Part shown: positions 1 to 6,804 of the stretch, piece after piece
How positions within the stretch are numbered: the first letter of the stretch is position 1
How the letters are laid out: each line of letters opens with the position of its first letter
Assembly: GCA_964471235.1 (NCBI GenBank)
Contig: CAYYGL010000223.1
Location: 1 to 7,033 of the forward strand
From: CAYYGL01 sp964471235
Lineage (GTDB): Bacteria; Calditrichota; Calditrichia; RBG-13-44-9; J075
Direction: 5' to 3'
Length of the DNA: 7,033 nucleotides
The notes under the pieces: model-generated
The model's input: the letters and a program-made list of their open reading frames with translations, nothing else
What the model was told of the DNA's origin: nothing
Databases searched by the model: none
Made by a program: the position numbers and the translations under genes

Positions 1-1291
1 GGGAAATATCCGGCTCAGAGGCGATCAGATTGATAAAAGTCGTCATCGCCTGTGCCGAATCCAGCAGTCCCTCATCCATGTTGATATCCAGAACTTGGGC
101 GCCGTTTTCCACCTGGTTTCGCGCCACCTCCAGGGCTTCTTCGTATTTGTTCTCTCGAATCAATCGGGCAAATTTTCGGGAGCCGGTGACGTTGCAGCGT
201 TCTCCCACGTTAATGAAGTTGGAGTCGGGGCGAATGGTGAGCGGCTCCAGCCCGCTGAACTGCGGATAGCGGGGAATTTCCGGGAGTGACCGGGGCGTTT
301 TACCAGCCATTGCCCGGGAAATCGCCCGGGTGAATTCCGGGGTGCTGCCGCAGCAACTGCCTACGATGTTTAAGAATCCGCTAACGGCAAATTCTTCCAG
401 AATGGCTGCCATCTCTTCGGCAGTCTGATCGTATTCACCAAACTCGTTAGGCAACCCGGCATTGGGATAAACGCTCACATAGATGGGCGCCAGTTGGGAA
501 AGCTCCTCCACGTGCGGTCGCATCTCCTCGGCACCAAGGGCACAGTTAATGCCCACACTGAGCAGGTTCACATGGGAGATGGAAATCCAGAACGCCTCCA
601 GGGTTTGCCCGGAGAGGGTTCTTCCGCTGGCATCCACAATGGTTACCGATGCCATCACCGGCACGGATCGACCGGTTTCTTCAAAATATTGATCGATGGC
701 AAAGAATGCCGCTTTGGCGTTCAGGGTATCGAAGATGGTTTCCACTAACAGCAAATCCACCCCGCCGTCCATTAAACCGCGTATCTGCTGGTAGTAGCCT
801 TCCCGCAATTCATCGAAGGTGACGTTGCGGTATGCCGGCTGGTTGACATCCGGGGATAGAGAAGCGGTGCGGTTGGTAGGACCCAGTGCTCCGGCTACAA
901 AGCGGGGTTTCTCAGGTGTTTTTTGATTGGATTCATTGCAGGCTTCCCGGGCAATTTTGGCTGCCGCCAGATTCATATCGTAAACGAGATCAACCATTTG
1001 GTAGTCAATCATCGAGATGCCGTTGGCGTTAAACGTGTTGGTTTCGATGATGTCTGCGCCGGCTTCCAGATATGCCCGGTGTATTTCTTTGATGATGTGC
1101 GGCTGGGTGAGGGAGAGCAGATCGTTATTTCCTTTCAGTTCGACCGGATGGTCCCGAAAAACCTCGCCGCGGAAATCCGCCTCTTCCAGCCGGTATCCCT
1201 GGATCATGGTGCCCATCGCGCCGTCTAATATCAGAATTCGCTCCCGAAGCAGGGAGTGGATGGGATGGTTCGGGTAGAATGATTTTGCCAT
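1..1291 (-). CDS. metH: Cobalamin-dependent methionine synthase (5-methyltetrahydrofolate-homocysteine methyltransferase), N-terminal 430 residues; 3' part off the left edge
   Basis: The enzyme transfers a methyl group from 5-methyltetrahydrofolate through cobalamin to homocysteine, giving methionine in the cytoplasm. The frame is open from ATG at 1291 to the window edge with no stop. Residues ~1-330 are the homocysteine S-methyltransferase barrel: it begins RILILDGAMGTMIQ, contains ETNTFNANG, and has all three zinc ligands, Cys250 in GINCALG and Cys313-Cys314 in VGSCCGS. A linker leads to the pterin-binding domain from ~359 (INVGERCNVTGSRKF, then NGAQVLDINMDEGLLDS). The fusion of these two domains in this order identifies MetH rather than a BHMT-type enzyme. 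The cobalamin-binding and reactivation domains would lie beyond the left edge and cannot be confirmed. The start is supported by an AGAGGGGG Shine-Dalgarno stretch just upstream. The nearest upstream gene is the AP2 protein, 123 bp away on the same strand. No riboswitch is visible in that gap. Confidence 0.96.
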   Translation of the reverse strand, partial: MAKSFYPNHPIHSLLRERILILDGAMGTMIQGYRLEEADFRGEVFRDHPVELKGNNDLLSLTQPHIIKEIHRAYLEAGADIIETNTFNANGISMIDYQMVDLVYDMNLAAAKIAREACNESNQKTPEKPRFVAGALGPTNRTASLSPDVNQPAYRNVTFDELREGYYQQIRGLMDGGVDLLLVETIFDTLNAKAAFFAIDQYFEETGRSVPVMASVTIVDASGRTLSGQTLEAFWISISHVNLLSVGINCALGAEEMRPHVEELSQLAPIYVSVYPNAGLPNEFGEYDQTAEEMAAILEEFAVSGFLNIVGSCCGSTPEFTRAISRAMAGKTPRSLPEIPRYPQFSGLEPLTIRPDSNFINVGERCNVTGSRKFARLIRENKYEEALEVARNQVENGAQVLDINMDEGLLDSAQAMTTFINLIASEPDIS

Positions 1292-1414
1292 CTGGTCCCC
1301 CTCTGTGCTGAAGGTGTTGATGCCGGTTCAATATTGTGATCGACCGTTCCCATCGATTCCGGAAAGTGCTAATCTACGGAACATTTCGGCAAATTGCCAT
1401 AGCGAACGTAGGAA
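1292..1414 (-). other. Gap between the AP2 gene and metH
   Basis: This 123-bp gap on the minus strand separates the AP2 stop codon from the metH start. It holds the metH Shine-Dalgarno sequence (GAGGGGG, complement of roughly 1297-1303) and a short odd palindrome GGCAATTTGCC (1388-1398). I see no T-tract terminator after the AP2 gene and no convincing -35/-10 pair, so co-transcription of the two genes is possible but not shown. Confidence 0.5.
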
Positions 1415-2293
1415 TTAATCGTTATCGGGAGTCGATTTTTCGGAGCGGTGTTCCAGGTAAAAGGGGTCCGGTTTGGCTCCCTGGTAAACTTTGATATTGC
1501 CCTCTTCGTCAACAATTACATCGGTTCGGATGCCTTCCTGGTTCCAGAAACAGCGGCTTCGTACATCTCCTTTGAACAATCCTCTCCCAAATTCAAAATC
1601 GATGTTGGTCCAGTCAAACAGGTCTGCCACCACTCCCAACACCGCGCGCAAGGCTTCAAAATGTTTGGTGGTAAAAGTTTCCATTCGCCGAATCGGTTTT
1701 TCGGCATAATCCGGATCGGTTTGCCCGATTATCGGTGTGAAATCTTTAATCGTTAATCCGGGAACCCAGCTTCTCTCGGCTAACTTAGGTTTTTTCCGTT
1801 GTTTTGGCGGGGCGCCGATCGTGGTATGATAATCGTATTTTTTCCCCAATTCCTTCATTTTTCTTGCCCGGAATTCAATCGCCATTTTTTTCGCTTCGGC
1901 TTCGGTTCTGCCTTTTTCACTAAAATAGAACGCCTTGTCACGCCGTTTTCCATTCTCGTTCCAGGTTGCCACCCAGCATTTTACGGCATGATTTCGGGTA
2001 GGGCTCCAGTACTCGGTTTTATGAACACCCACTACACCGGATTTGTTATGCTTGCCCGGTTTCACCCAGAATGGCGGCGTTTTGGTATCCCGGTCCTTAA
2101 AATAGGGAAACATCTTTTCCACTTCTTTGGTCATTTTAGCTAAATGAGCAATGGCTAATTTCTTAGCCTTCTCTTTACCGCCATATTTCTTATCACTGAA
2201 ATACTTGGAAAATGTCTTCCCGCCTCCATATACCCGTACATACCATCCATGCATCTTTTTCTTTTCCGAATCAATTCGAGATAGTCCTTTCAT
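1415..2293 (-). CDS. Tandem AP2-type DNA-binding protein without a visible nuclease domain
   Basis: Residue numbers count from the upstream ATG at 2305, which would give 296 residues. Two AP2-like repeats are visible: ~7-58 (HGWYVRVYGGG, then KYFSDKKYGGKEKAKKLA) and ~88-150 (SGVVGVHKT, CWVATWNENGKRRDKAF, then TEAEAKKMAIEF). Each has the three-strand plus helix layout of the family, with aromatic/Arg-rich strands and an Ala/Lys-rich helix. A basic linker (GAPPKQRKKPK, ~164-174) leads to a C-terminal domain (~182-285, with FDWTNIDFEFGRGLFKGDVRSR and VIVDEEGNIKVY) that I do not recognise. Bacterial AP2 repeats usually occur in HNH homing endonucleases or mobile-element proteins; no HNH, GIY-YIG or integrase motif is visible here. 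A sequence-specific DNA-binding role is inferred. I chose the ATG at 2293 because GAGGA lies 5 nt before it; the ATG at 2305 has no such site but lies 2 nt after the preceding ORF's stop. Confidence 0.8.
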   Translation of the reverse strand: MKGLSRIDSEKKKMHGWYVRVYGGGKTFSKYFSDKKYGGKEKAKKLAIAHLAKMTKEVEKMFPYFKDRDTKTPPFWVKPGKHNKSGVVGVHKTEYWSPTRNHAVKCWVATWNENGKRRDKAFYFSEKGRTEAEAKKMAIEFRARKMKELGKKYDYHTTIGAPPKQRKKPKLAERSWVPGLTIKDFTPIIGQTDPDYAEKPIRRMETFTTKHFEALRAVLGVVADLFDWTNIDFEFGRGLFKGDVRSRCFWNQEGIRTDVIVDEEGNIKVYQGAKPDPFYLEHRSEKSTPDND

Positions 2294-2307
2294 GTCATTC
2301 CTCATCG

Positions 2308-2478
2308 TTAATATTCATTATCAGGGGGTGTAAAGTGCCTGGCATCATCTCCGGGAATTTCTGAGTTATCGATATGAAATTGAAATGCGGAAATCACGAT
2401 GGAACACCAACTCAGGTTTGCCGTCTCCCGCTTTTTGTAGAACTTATTCTGCTCTTCTCGAATATTTTTGCCTCTCAT
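2308..2478 (-). CDS. Possible small hypothetical protein (56 aa) directly upstream of the AP2 gene
   Basis: The ORF from ATG at 2478 to TAA at 2308 encodes 56 residues with KKRETANLSWCSIVISAFQF in the middle and an acidic tail (IPGDDARHFTPPDNEY). The frame opens a little further, to a GTG at 2499. In its favour, its stop is 2 nt from the first possible ATG of the AP2 gene, its codons look less AT-rich than the DNA upstream, and the sequence has the mixed composition of a real protein. Against it, no Shine-Dalgarno sequence precedes either start and I recognise no family. It has no signal peptide or membrane segment. If real, it would be translated just ahead of the AP2 protein and could be its partner; that is inference. 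Confidence 0.38.
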   Translation of the reverse strand: MRGKNIREEQNKFYKKRETANLSWCSIVISAFQFHIDNSEIPGDDARHFTPPDNEY

Positions 2479-3209
2479 TATTTGTAACTGTTCAACCACA
2501 AATGAACACGAAAAAAAAGATGATCAGTTAATAGTTGGTTATCAACATAATCCGATAAAATGGGATTTATATTGTTGCAAGCGGCGGGTGCGCTTACCCG
2601 TTCTATATAAACGTATGTTTTTTCGTATTTGTACCGGCATTCGTGAATATTCCCCAACGGGGTACCCGGTGCACAAGCACGCGTGTGAATTCGTGTATAC
2701 ATACCTGAATAGTTACCATTATTCCTTATCTAATTTCTGAGCGTGGAAAGCAGTTTCTGCATCATTATTATTTAGGAGTTCCACAGCAAGGTTCCCGCTG
2801 AAAAGTATTTTCTCCGAAATTGTGTAAATCCGATTTTTTGGAAACTAAAATTGATCAATCTGACCAACTGCATGGGGAAGGAAAAAATACCGATTGATGG
2901 ACTCAAGTGAGAATGCACGAACTACAAAAGGATCAGGTATCCTGGTAACAGGCTGGTTCATTTTTCTTAATTGATATTTTTATCCCGTTTTCCTCGATGA
3001 ATGCGATTCAACTAAAGACAGTAAATATAGTTTATCGAAACAAAAATCACAGCAAAAAAGATAAATAATTTTTCTCCCTTCCGGGGATGCATTAAACCGT
3101 TTTTGATTTTTTCGACCTTATGGTAACCCGGGATAAATTTTACGGGAAGATTCGATTCGTGTTCCATCTAAGCTGTTTGTCATCACAGAATGTAAAAAAG
3201 ATACTTTTC

Positions 3210-3242
3210 CCAAATTATTGTGGAAGGGGAGGAATAATTTGG
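3210..3242. repeat. Perfect 10-bp inverted repeat with purine-rich loop
   Basis: CCAAATTATT (3210-3219) and AATAATTTGG (3233-3242) are exact reverse complements separated by 13 nt (GTGGAAGGGGAGG). As RNA the loop would present a Shine-Dalgarno-like GGGGAGG. It lies about 250 nt upstream of the GWxTD gene. It could be an operator for a dimeric regulator or an RNA hairpin; the lack of a T-tract argues against a terminator. Confidence 0.6.
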
Positions 3243-3463
3243 TCGATAGATGAAAAAAATTTTGGTGAGGTGTGCTCTGATAAAATAAGCGAAGTTGTAC
3301 AGCAAAAAAACGCTCCTGTATGGAAATAGAGTTAGATTGAAAATTTTTCTATACTTACCTACAAAAATGATACCGAAAGGCGGAAAAAATCATATTTTTG
3401 AAATTTTTTTTTCTAATCATTTGGCGCTGACACCGATTATAAATCAAAGAAAGTGGATGGAAC

Positions 3464-3482
3464 AAGGAGGTTAAACGAGGAG
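3464..3482 (+). promoter_or_regulatory. Two successive Shine-Dalgarno sequences before the GWxTD gene
   Basis: AAGGAGG (3464-3470) and GAGGAG (3477-3482) follow each other. The second is 7 nt before the ATG at 3490, an ideal distance, and decides that start. The first is 19 nt away, too far for that ATG; it overlaps a five-codon frame (ATG at 3457, stop at 3472-3474) of doubtful meaning. Confidence 0.7.
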
Positions 3483-3489
3483 AATTAAA

Positions 3490-4860
3490 ATGGCAAGGAT
3501 GTCATTCTTTTTAACCCGTCACTTATTTTTAAACCCAAATTCCTGGGAAGATTTTGTCATGAAGTACTTATTTCGTTTTGCAGTTATTATACTGGGGGTT
3601 CTACCGGTTTTTAAATTGTATGCCGGAAATACCTGGTTGGATGAGGAACGCACTGACAATGCTGCCGCTATCTTTGTCGAGAATTGGTCTGCCAGAAACA
3701 CGGCCATTGAGAGGGGATATACGCTGTTGGCCATCGAAATTTCACCGGCTGATCTTGTTTTTACCCGGGAAACCCGGGAGTATGTTGCCCGATATACATT
3801 AGATGTGCTGATTTATGATAAAAAGAATGAGTTGGTTGAAGAAAAGTTCTTTAAAGATATCATTAAGACGCCTTCTTATGATCAAACGATCCAATATAAA
3901 TGGAATCGTCTCTTTTCGATGCGTTTTCATCTGGATGACGGAGAGTACCAGGCGGAGCTGAGGTTAACTGATGAGCATACCCGGCAGGAGCATATCAAAA
4001 GGGTTTCGTTTGAAGTTCATACCACCAATTCTTTTAATCTGGATGTCAGCGACATTTTGTTAGCCCGGCGGAACGAGGTGGAACAGGACGACGGCGAAGT
4101 GGTTCGGAGTATTTTACCGTTTCCTCCCAGACTGTACGGAGCGGAAGAGCCGTGTTTGTATTGTTATTTTGAAATTTATAACCAGGAAATACAACAGGGT
4201 GATTCCATTGAGTATACCATCTCTTATGTTGATCCGGAGAATCGACAGCAGGTATTGACCCGGAAAAAGGTATGGTATAATACTCACAAATTACCGGTAA
4301 TGTATTCATTTGATACGGCGGACCTGGCGCCGGGTACATATAGACTATTAGTAGAAATCCACACCGAATTCGGTGAATTTCAACTGGAACGGGAAAAAAC
4401 ATTCCTGGTGTATCAGAGCCCCATCGATTTAAGGTTTAAATCTTATCAGAAGATTTTAGAAGAGATCCGATTGATTGCCACGAAAGAGGAATGGAAGGCG
4501 TTACAGGATATTCCGGTACCATTACAGCAGGAGGCAATAAACAATTTCTGGAAGCAAAAAGACCCCACGCCCGAAACCCAGCGCAATGAGGTACTTACCG
4601 AGTTCTATCGTCGGATCAACCTGGCACGCCGTTTCTTCAGCCGGGTAAACCCGAAGGGGATGACACTGACGGATCAGGGAAAAGTTTATGTGATGCTGGG
4701 AGCGCCGGATAAAATTCTCCGTCAGGTGACCGATACATTCCATCGTCAGGTAGAGGTGTGGCTCTATCCACATCAAAAATTACAGGTGGTCTTTCAGGAT
4801 GATTTTGGTTTCGGCGACTACCACCTTATTGCACCATATACCTTGTTGAGTGACCTATAA
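3490..4860 (+). CDS. Exported GWxTD-domain protein with a degenerate signature motif
   Basis: 456 residues, function unknown. Residues 24-45 (MKYLFRFAVIILGVLPVFKLYAG) form a signal peptide with a charged start, hydrophobic core and small residues before the mature part, so the protein should be exported. From ATG 3490 this is preceded by 23 extra residues; an internal ATG at 3559 would give a textbook signal peptide but has only a weak GGGAAG site, whereas ATG 3490 has an excellent one. The middle (~50-310) looks beta-rich, with two probable immunoglobulin-like segments (~75-180 and ~220-308, the latter with LAPGTYRLLVEI). The C-terminal ~316-450 matches the GWxTD domain of Bacteroidota-type bacteria: FWKQKDPTPETQRNE (353-367), EFYRRINLARRFF, then GMTLTDQGKVYVMLGAPDKI (390-409), and VWLYP. 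The name-giving Trp is absent. It stands alone on this strand and ends in a terminator. No enzymatic residue pattern is visible; a surface or envelope role is inferred. Confidence 0.88.
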   Translation: MARMSFFLTRHLFLNPNSWEDFVMKYLFRFAVIILGVLPVFKLYAGNTWLDEERTDNAAAIFVENWSARNTAIERGYTLLAIEISPADLVFTRETREYVARYTLDVLIYDKKNELVEEKFFKDIIKTPSYDQTIQYKWNRLFSMRFHLDDGEYQAELRLTDEHTRQEHIKRVSFEVHTTNSFNLDVSDILLARRNEVEQDDGEVVRSILPFPPRLYGAEEPCLYCYFEIYNQEIQQGDSIEYTISYVDPENRQQVLTRKKVWYNTHKLPVMYSFDTADLAPGTYRLLVEIHTEFGEFQLEREKTFLVYQSPIDLRFKSYQKILEEIRLIATKEEWKALQDIPVPLQQEAINNFWKQKDPTPETQRNEVLTEFYRRINLARRFFSRVNPKGMTLTDQGKVYVMLGAPDKILRQVTDTFHRQVEVWLYPHQKLQVVFQDDFGFGDYHLIAPYTLLSDL

Positions 4861-4883
4861 ACGCCCAGGGGTTGGGGGGCATG

Positions 4884-4922
4884 TCCCGGTTCTCTCTGCG
4901 ATAGAGGGTGCCGGGATTTTTT
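4884..4922 (+). terminator. Rho-independent terminator of the GWxTD gene
   Basis: TCCCGG (4884-4889) pairs with CCGGGA (4911-4916), with further pairing of CTCT and AGAG inside, and six T follow directly (4917-4922). It starts 24 nt after the stop codon, as expected for the end of this transcript. Confidence 0.85.
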
Positions 4923-4964
4923 GTACCCCGAAGGAACGAAGGCGCCAATGAAGTGGATATCAGG

Positions 4965-5180
4965 GATTTCAGATTTTCGATTGATGCTTTACGATTGGGG
5001 AAGTTTTTTTACCTTACCCCTCGCACATCGCCAATTGTACATTGCTAATCGCCAATCAATTATCTCACGCTTGGATTTGCGTGCGACGATTAGTGGTTGA
5101 CGATTCTCGAATTATTTTTGCATGTTTTAGATGTCACCCAATGCCCTAAAATTTCACCCTTTAATCTTTAATCTTTAGTC
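4965..5180. repeat. Degenerate heptanucleotide repeat tract between convergent genes
   Basis: Tetramers recur at exact 7-bp steps in four blocks. GATT is at 4965, 4972, 4979 and 4993 (the 4986 slot reads GCTT). (C/A)AT(C/T) is at 5026, 5033, 5040, 5047 and 5054. GATT is at 5074, 5088 and 5102, with GGTT at 5095 and GACGATT repeated at 5085 and 5099. TTTAATC, TTTAATC, TTTAGTC run without gaps from 5160 to 5180. The phase changes between blocks, so this is an eroded mosaic of related heptads rather than one clean array. No start codon with a ribosome binding site and no protein frame explains it. It fills most of the space between the GWxTD terminator and the decarboxylase stop. Confidence 0.65.
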
Positions 5181-5190
5181 TTCCCATCCC

Positions 5191-6639
5191 TTACCTTCTC
5201 CCTTCTTTTATCCACTTTACCTTTTCCTGAAGAATTTCCAATGTTTTTTCGATGGTATCCAGATGGGTGCGAAATGCCAGCACCGCCAACCGCAGGGTAA
5301 ATTTTCCGTTTAACATGGTGGAAGAGAGAAAGACCCTGCCGTCACGCTGTACGGCTTGCACCAGGGTATGGTTAAACTCATTGGCGTCGCCTTCTGGAGG
5401 GCGGTAGCGAAAGGTAACCACCGATAAATCAGGGTAAGGACCAACCTCAAAACCCGGAACGCTTCGGATTTTCTCATAAAAATAACGGGCTAACCACAGT
5501 TTTTCTTCCAGTGCCGCCCGGAAGGGTTTTACCCCCAGCAGCTTTAGGGGCAGCCATAACCGCAAGCCTCGGAAATGTTTGGTTAATTCCGGGGAAAGGT
5601 CTGCCGGCGCCAGTTCTTCCTGAGATGCCAGGGCATCCTGCATGTAATTTGCCTGATAGTAATGGGCATTGTGCAACGCCTGCCGGTCTTTTACCAGAAC
5701 CGCACCGGAACCGTAGGGCAGGAACAAGCCCTTATGGGGGTCCATTACAATAGAGTGAGAGGTCTCCATTCCCTTCAACATGCGTCTGCCCTCTTCACAC
5801 AGGGCAAAAAAGGCACCGTAAGCGCCATCGAGATGAAACCATAAATCGTGATGTGCTGCAATGTGACCGATTTCCGTCAGCGGGTCAACGGCACCGGTGT
5901 CGGTGGTGCCGGCAGAGGCAATCACCAGCCAGGGCAATAATCCGGCTTGCCGGTCCTGGCGAATGGTGGTATCCAGGGCAGCCGCATCCATCCGAAAATG
6001 ATCGTCGATCGGGATGAAGCGTTTTACGGCATCCGTTAGCCCGGCAATGCGCAATGCTTTGTCCACTGAGTGGTGTGCCTGTTCGGTCAGGTATACCACC
6101 ATGCGATGGAAATCTTTCGAGTTGCCGCCAAATGCATCCCGGGCGGTAACAATGCCAATCAGGTTGGCGATACTGCCGCCGGAGGTGAGGTTGCCGGCGC
6201 TTTCCGGCGGGTAGCCCACGACGTCTGCCATCCATTTCAGCAGCATATTTTCCATTCGCACTGCCCCGGGGGAAGCGAAAAACACCCCGGAGTAGCGGTT
6301 GGTGACATCTGCTAAAAAATCCGCTGGTGCAGAATGAAAAATCCCACCGCCGGGGATGTAACCGAGGTGTCCGCCGGAAGCTGGATTTAACCCGGGGCGA
6401 TCCACCTGCTGTGCCAACAATTCCAGAACCTCTCCAATGGAAATTGGCTCTTCACCAATCGGGGAATCGTAAATCCCCTTACCTTTATCGTCAGTGGTGA
6501 CGTATGCCGGCAGATCATAAATTTGTGACAGGAAATTATCTGCATAATCTGTCACCTGCCGCATTATGGATTGCCTCTGTTCCGCGCTCGGTTCCAGTTG
6601 GCGGGCAACTTTCTCCAGTTGTTGAATTTTTTCAAGCAT
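5191..6639 (-). CDS. Group II PLP-dependent amino-acid decarboxylase, substrate unknown
   Basis: 482 residues, the usual length for the aromatic-L-amino-acid / glutamate decarboxylase superfamily (PF00282 type). Such cytoplasmic enzymes remove the alpha-carboxyl group of an amino acid to give an amine. Visible landmarks in order: GHLGYIPGGG (90-99) and SPGAVRMEN (123-131) of the substrate/PLP pocket; NLTSGGSIANL (150-160), the phosphate-binding stretch; EQAHHSVDKA (186-195), whose His189 aligns with the His that stacks on the PLP ring; SAGTTDTGAVD (242-252); HLDGAYG (269-275), whose Asp271 should bind the pyridine nitrogen; and DPHKG (300-304), with Lys303 as the Schiff-base lysine. All catalytic positions are intact. 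DPHKG replaces the NPHKW of animal aromatic amino-acid decarboxylases, so I do not assign a substrate. The ATG at 6639 has AGAGGG 5 nt upstream. It stands alone, convergent with the GWxTD gene; no transporter or partner gene that would hint at the substrate is visible. Confidence 0.92.
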   Translation of the reverse strand: MLEKIQQLEKVARQLEPSAEQRQSIMRQVTDYADNFLSQIYDLPAYVTTDDKGKGIYDSPIGEEPISIGEVLELLAQQVDRPGLNPASGGHLGYIPGGGIFHSAPADFLADVTNRYSGVFFASPGAVRMENMLLKWMADVVGYPPESAGNLTSGGSIANLIGIVTARDAFGGNSKDFHRMVVYLTEQAHHSVDKALRIAGLTDAVKRFIPIDDHFRMDAAALDTTIRQDRQAGLLPWLVIASAGTTDTGAVDPLTEIGHIAAHHDLWFHLDGAYGAFFALCEEGRRMLKGMETSHSIVMDPHKGLFLPYGSGAVLVKDRQALHNAHYYQANYMQDALASQEELAPADLSPELTKHFRGLRLWLPLKLLGVKPFRAALEEKLWLARYFYEKIRSVPGFEVGPYPDLSVVTFRYRPPEGDANEFNHTLVQAVQRDGRVFLSSTMLNGKFTLRLAVLAFRTHLDTIEKTLEILQEKVKWIKEGRR

Positions 6640-6705
6640 TGCATCCCTCTTGTTGTTTTGAATTAAAGCCTACAAAGTGGGAATATAATGAAATGCTGAC
6701 AAAAC

Positions 6706-6734
6706 AGTATAAAGTAAAATGAACTCTGGAAAAA
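6706..6734 (-). promoter_or_regulatory. Candidate promoter of the decarboxylase gene
   Basis: On the minus strand a good -10 box TATACT (complement of 6706-6711) has only a poor -35 (TTTTTC, complement of 6729-6734) at 17-bp spacing. A better -35-like TTGACC (complement of 6737-6742) is 25 bp away, too far. The implied leader would be about 60 nt. This is pattern matching only, and the sigma factor preferences of the host are unknown. Confidence 0.25.
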
Positions 6735-6804
6735 TTGGTCAATGCAGGATGAGGGTGAGGTTGTGGTTACTCGATCAACATTGACTTTTTTGAGATTGGG
6801 CGCA

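Larger units (their letters stand above)
2500..3489. other. About 1 kb AT-rich region with no convincing gene
   Basis: This stretch separates the minus-strand AP2 unit from the plus-strand GWxTD gene, so it should hold divergent promoters. Short ORFs occur in both directions (for example 69 aa at 3120-3329 plus) but none has a ribosome binding site or family features. The left part (about 2580-2700) is more GC-rich and structured: CGGGT/ACCCG (2585-2600), CCCC/GGGG around 2652-2662, and GTGC/GCAC (2669-2680). The middle (2741-3119) is AT-rich with homopolymer runs and shows nothing I can name. The right part carries a perfect inverted repeat (3210-3242), a TATACT box (3350-3355) without a good -35, a run of nine T (3404-3412) and the ribosome binding sites of the next gene. 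No tRNA, CRISPR or transposase remnant was seen. Confidence 0.65.

Noticed and set aside
314..330. Repeated CCCGGG words in metH
   Set aside because: They are within the conserved coding frame and occur in other genes of the window as ordinary codon pairs.
1292..1414. Cobalamin or SAM riboswitch ahead of metH
   Set aside because: The gap is short, and I see no B12-box-like motif, no SAM-I core and no expression-platform terminator.
1799..2143. 114-aa plus-strand ORF opposite the AP2 gene
   Set aside because: Antisense shadow of the AP2 coding region, with no ribosome site and no protein family features.
2468..2740. Overlapping 90-aa plus and 74-aa minus ORFs
   Set aside because: Both have unlikely composition and no ribosome site, and they cover the hairpin-rich island in opposite directions.
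3250..3288. 12-codon leader-like frame (MKKILVRCALIK)
   Set aside because: The GGGGAGG upstream is about 17 nt from its ATG, too far, and no attenuator follows it.
3120..3329. 69-residue plus-strand ORF in the AT-rich gap
   Set aside because: No Shine-Dalgarno sequence, no recognisable family, and it overlaps the inverted repeat at 3210-3242.
4362..4375. 14-bp perfect palindrome CACCGAATTCGGTG
   Set aside because: It lies inside the GWxTD coding frame (HTEFGE) and is explained by codons; no partner sites nearby.
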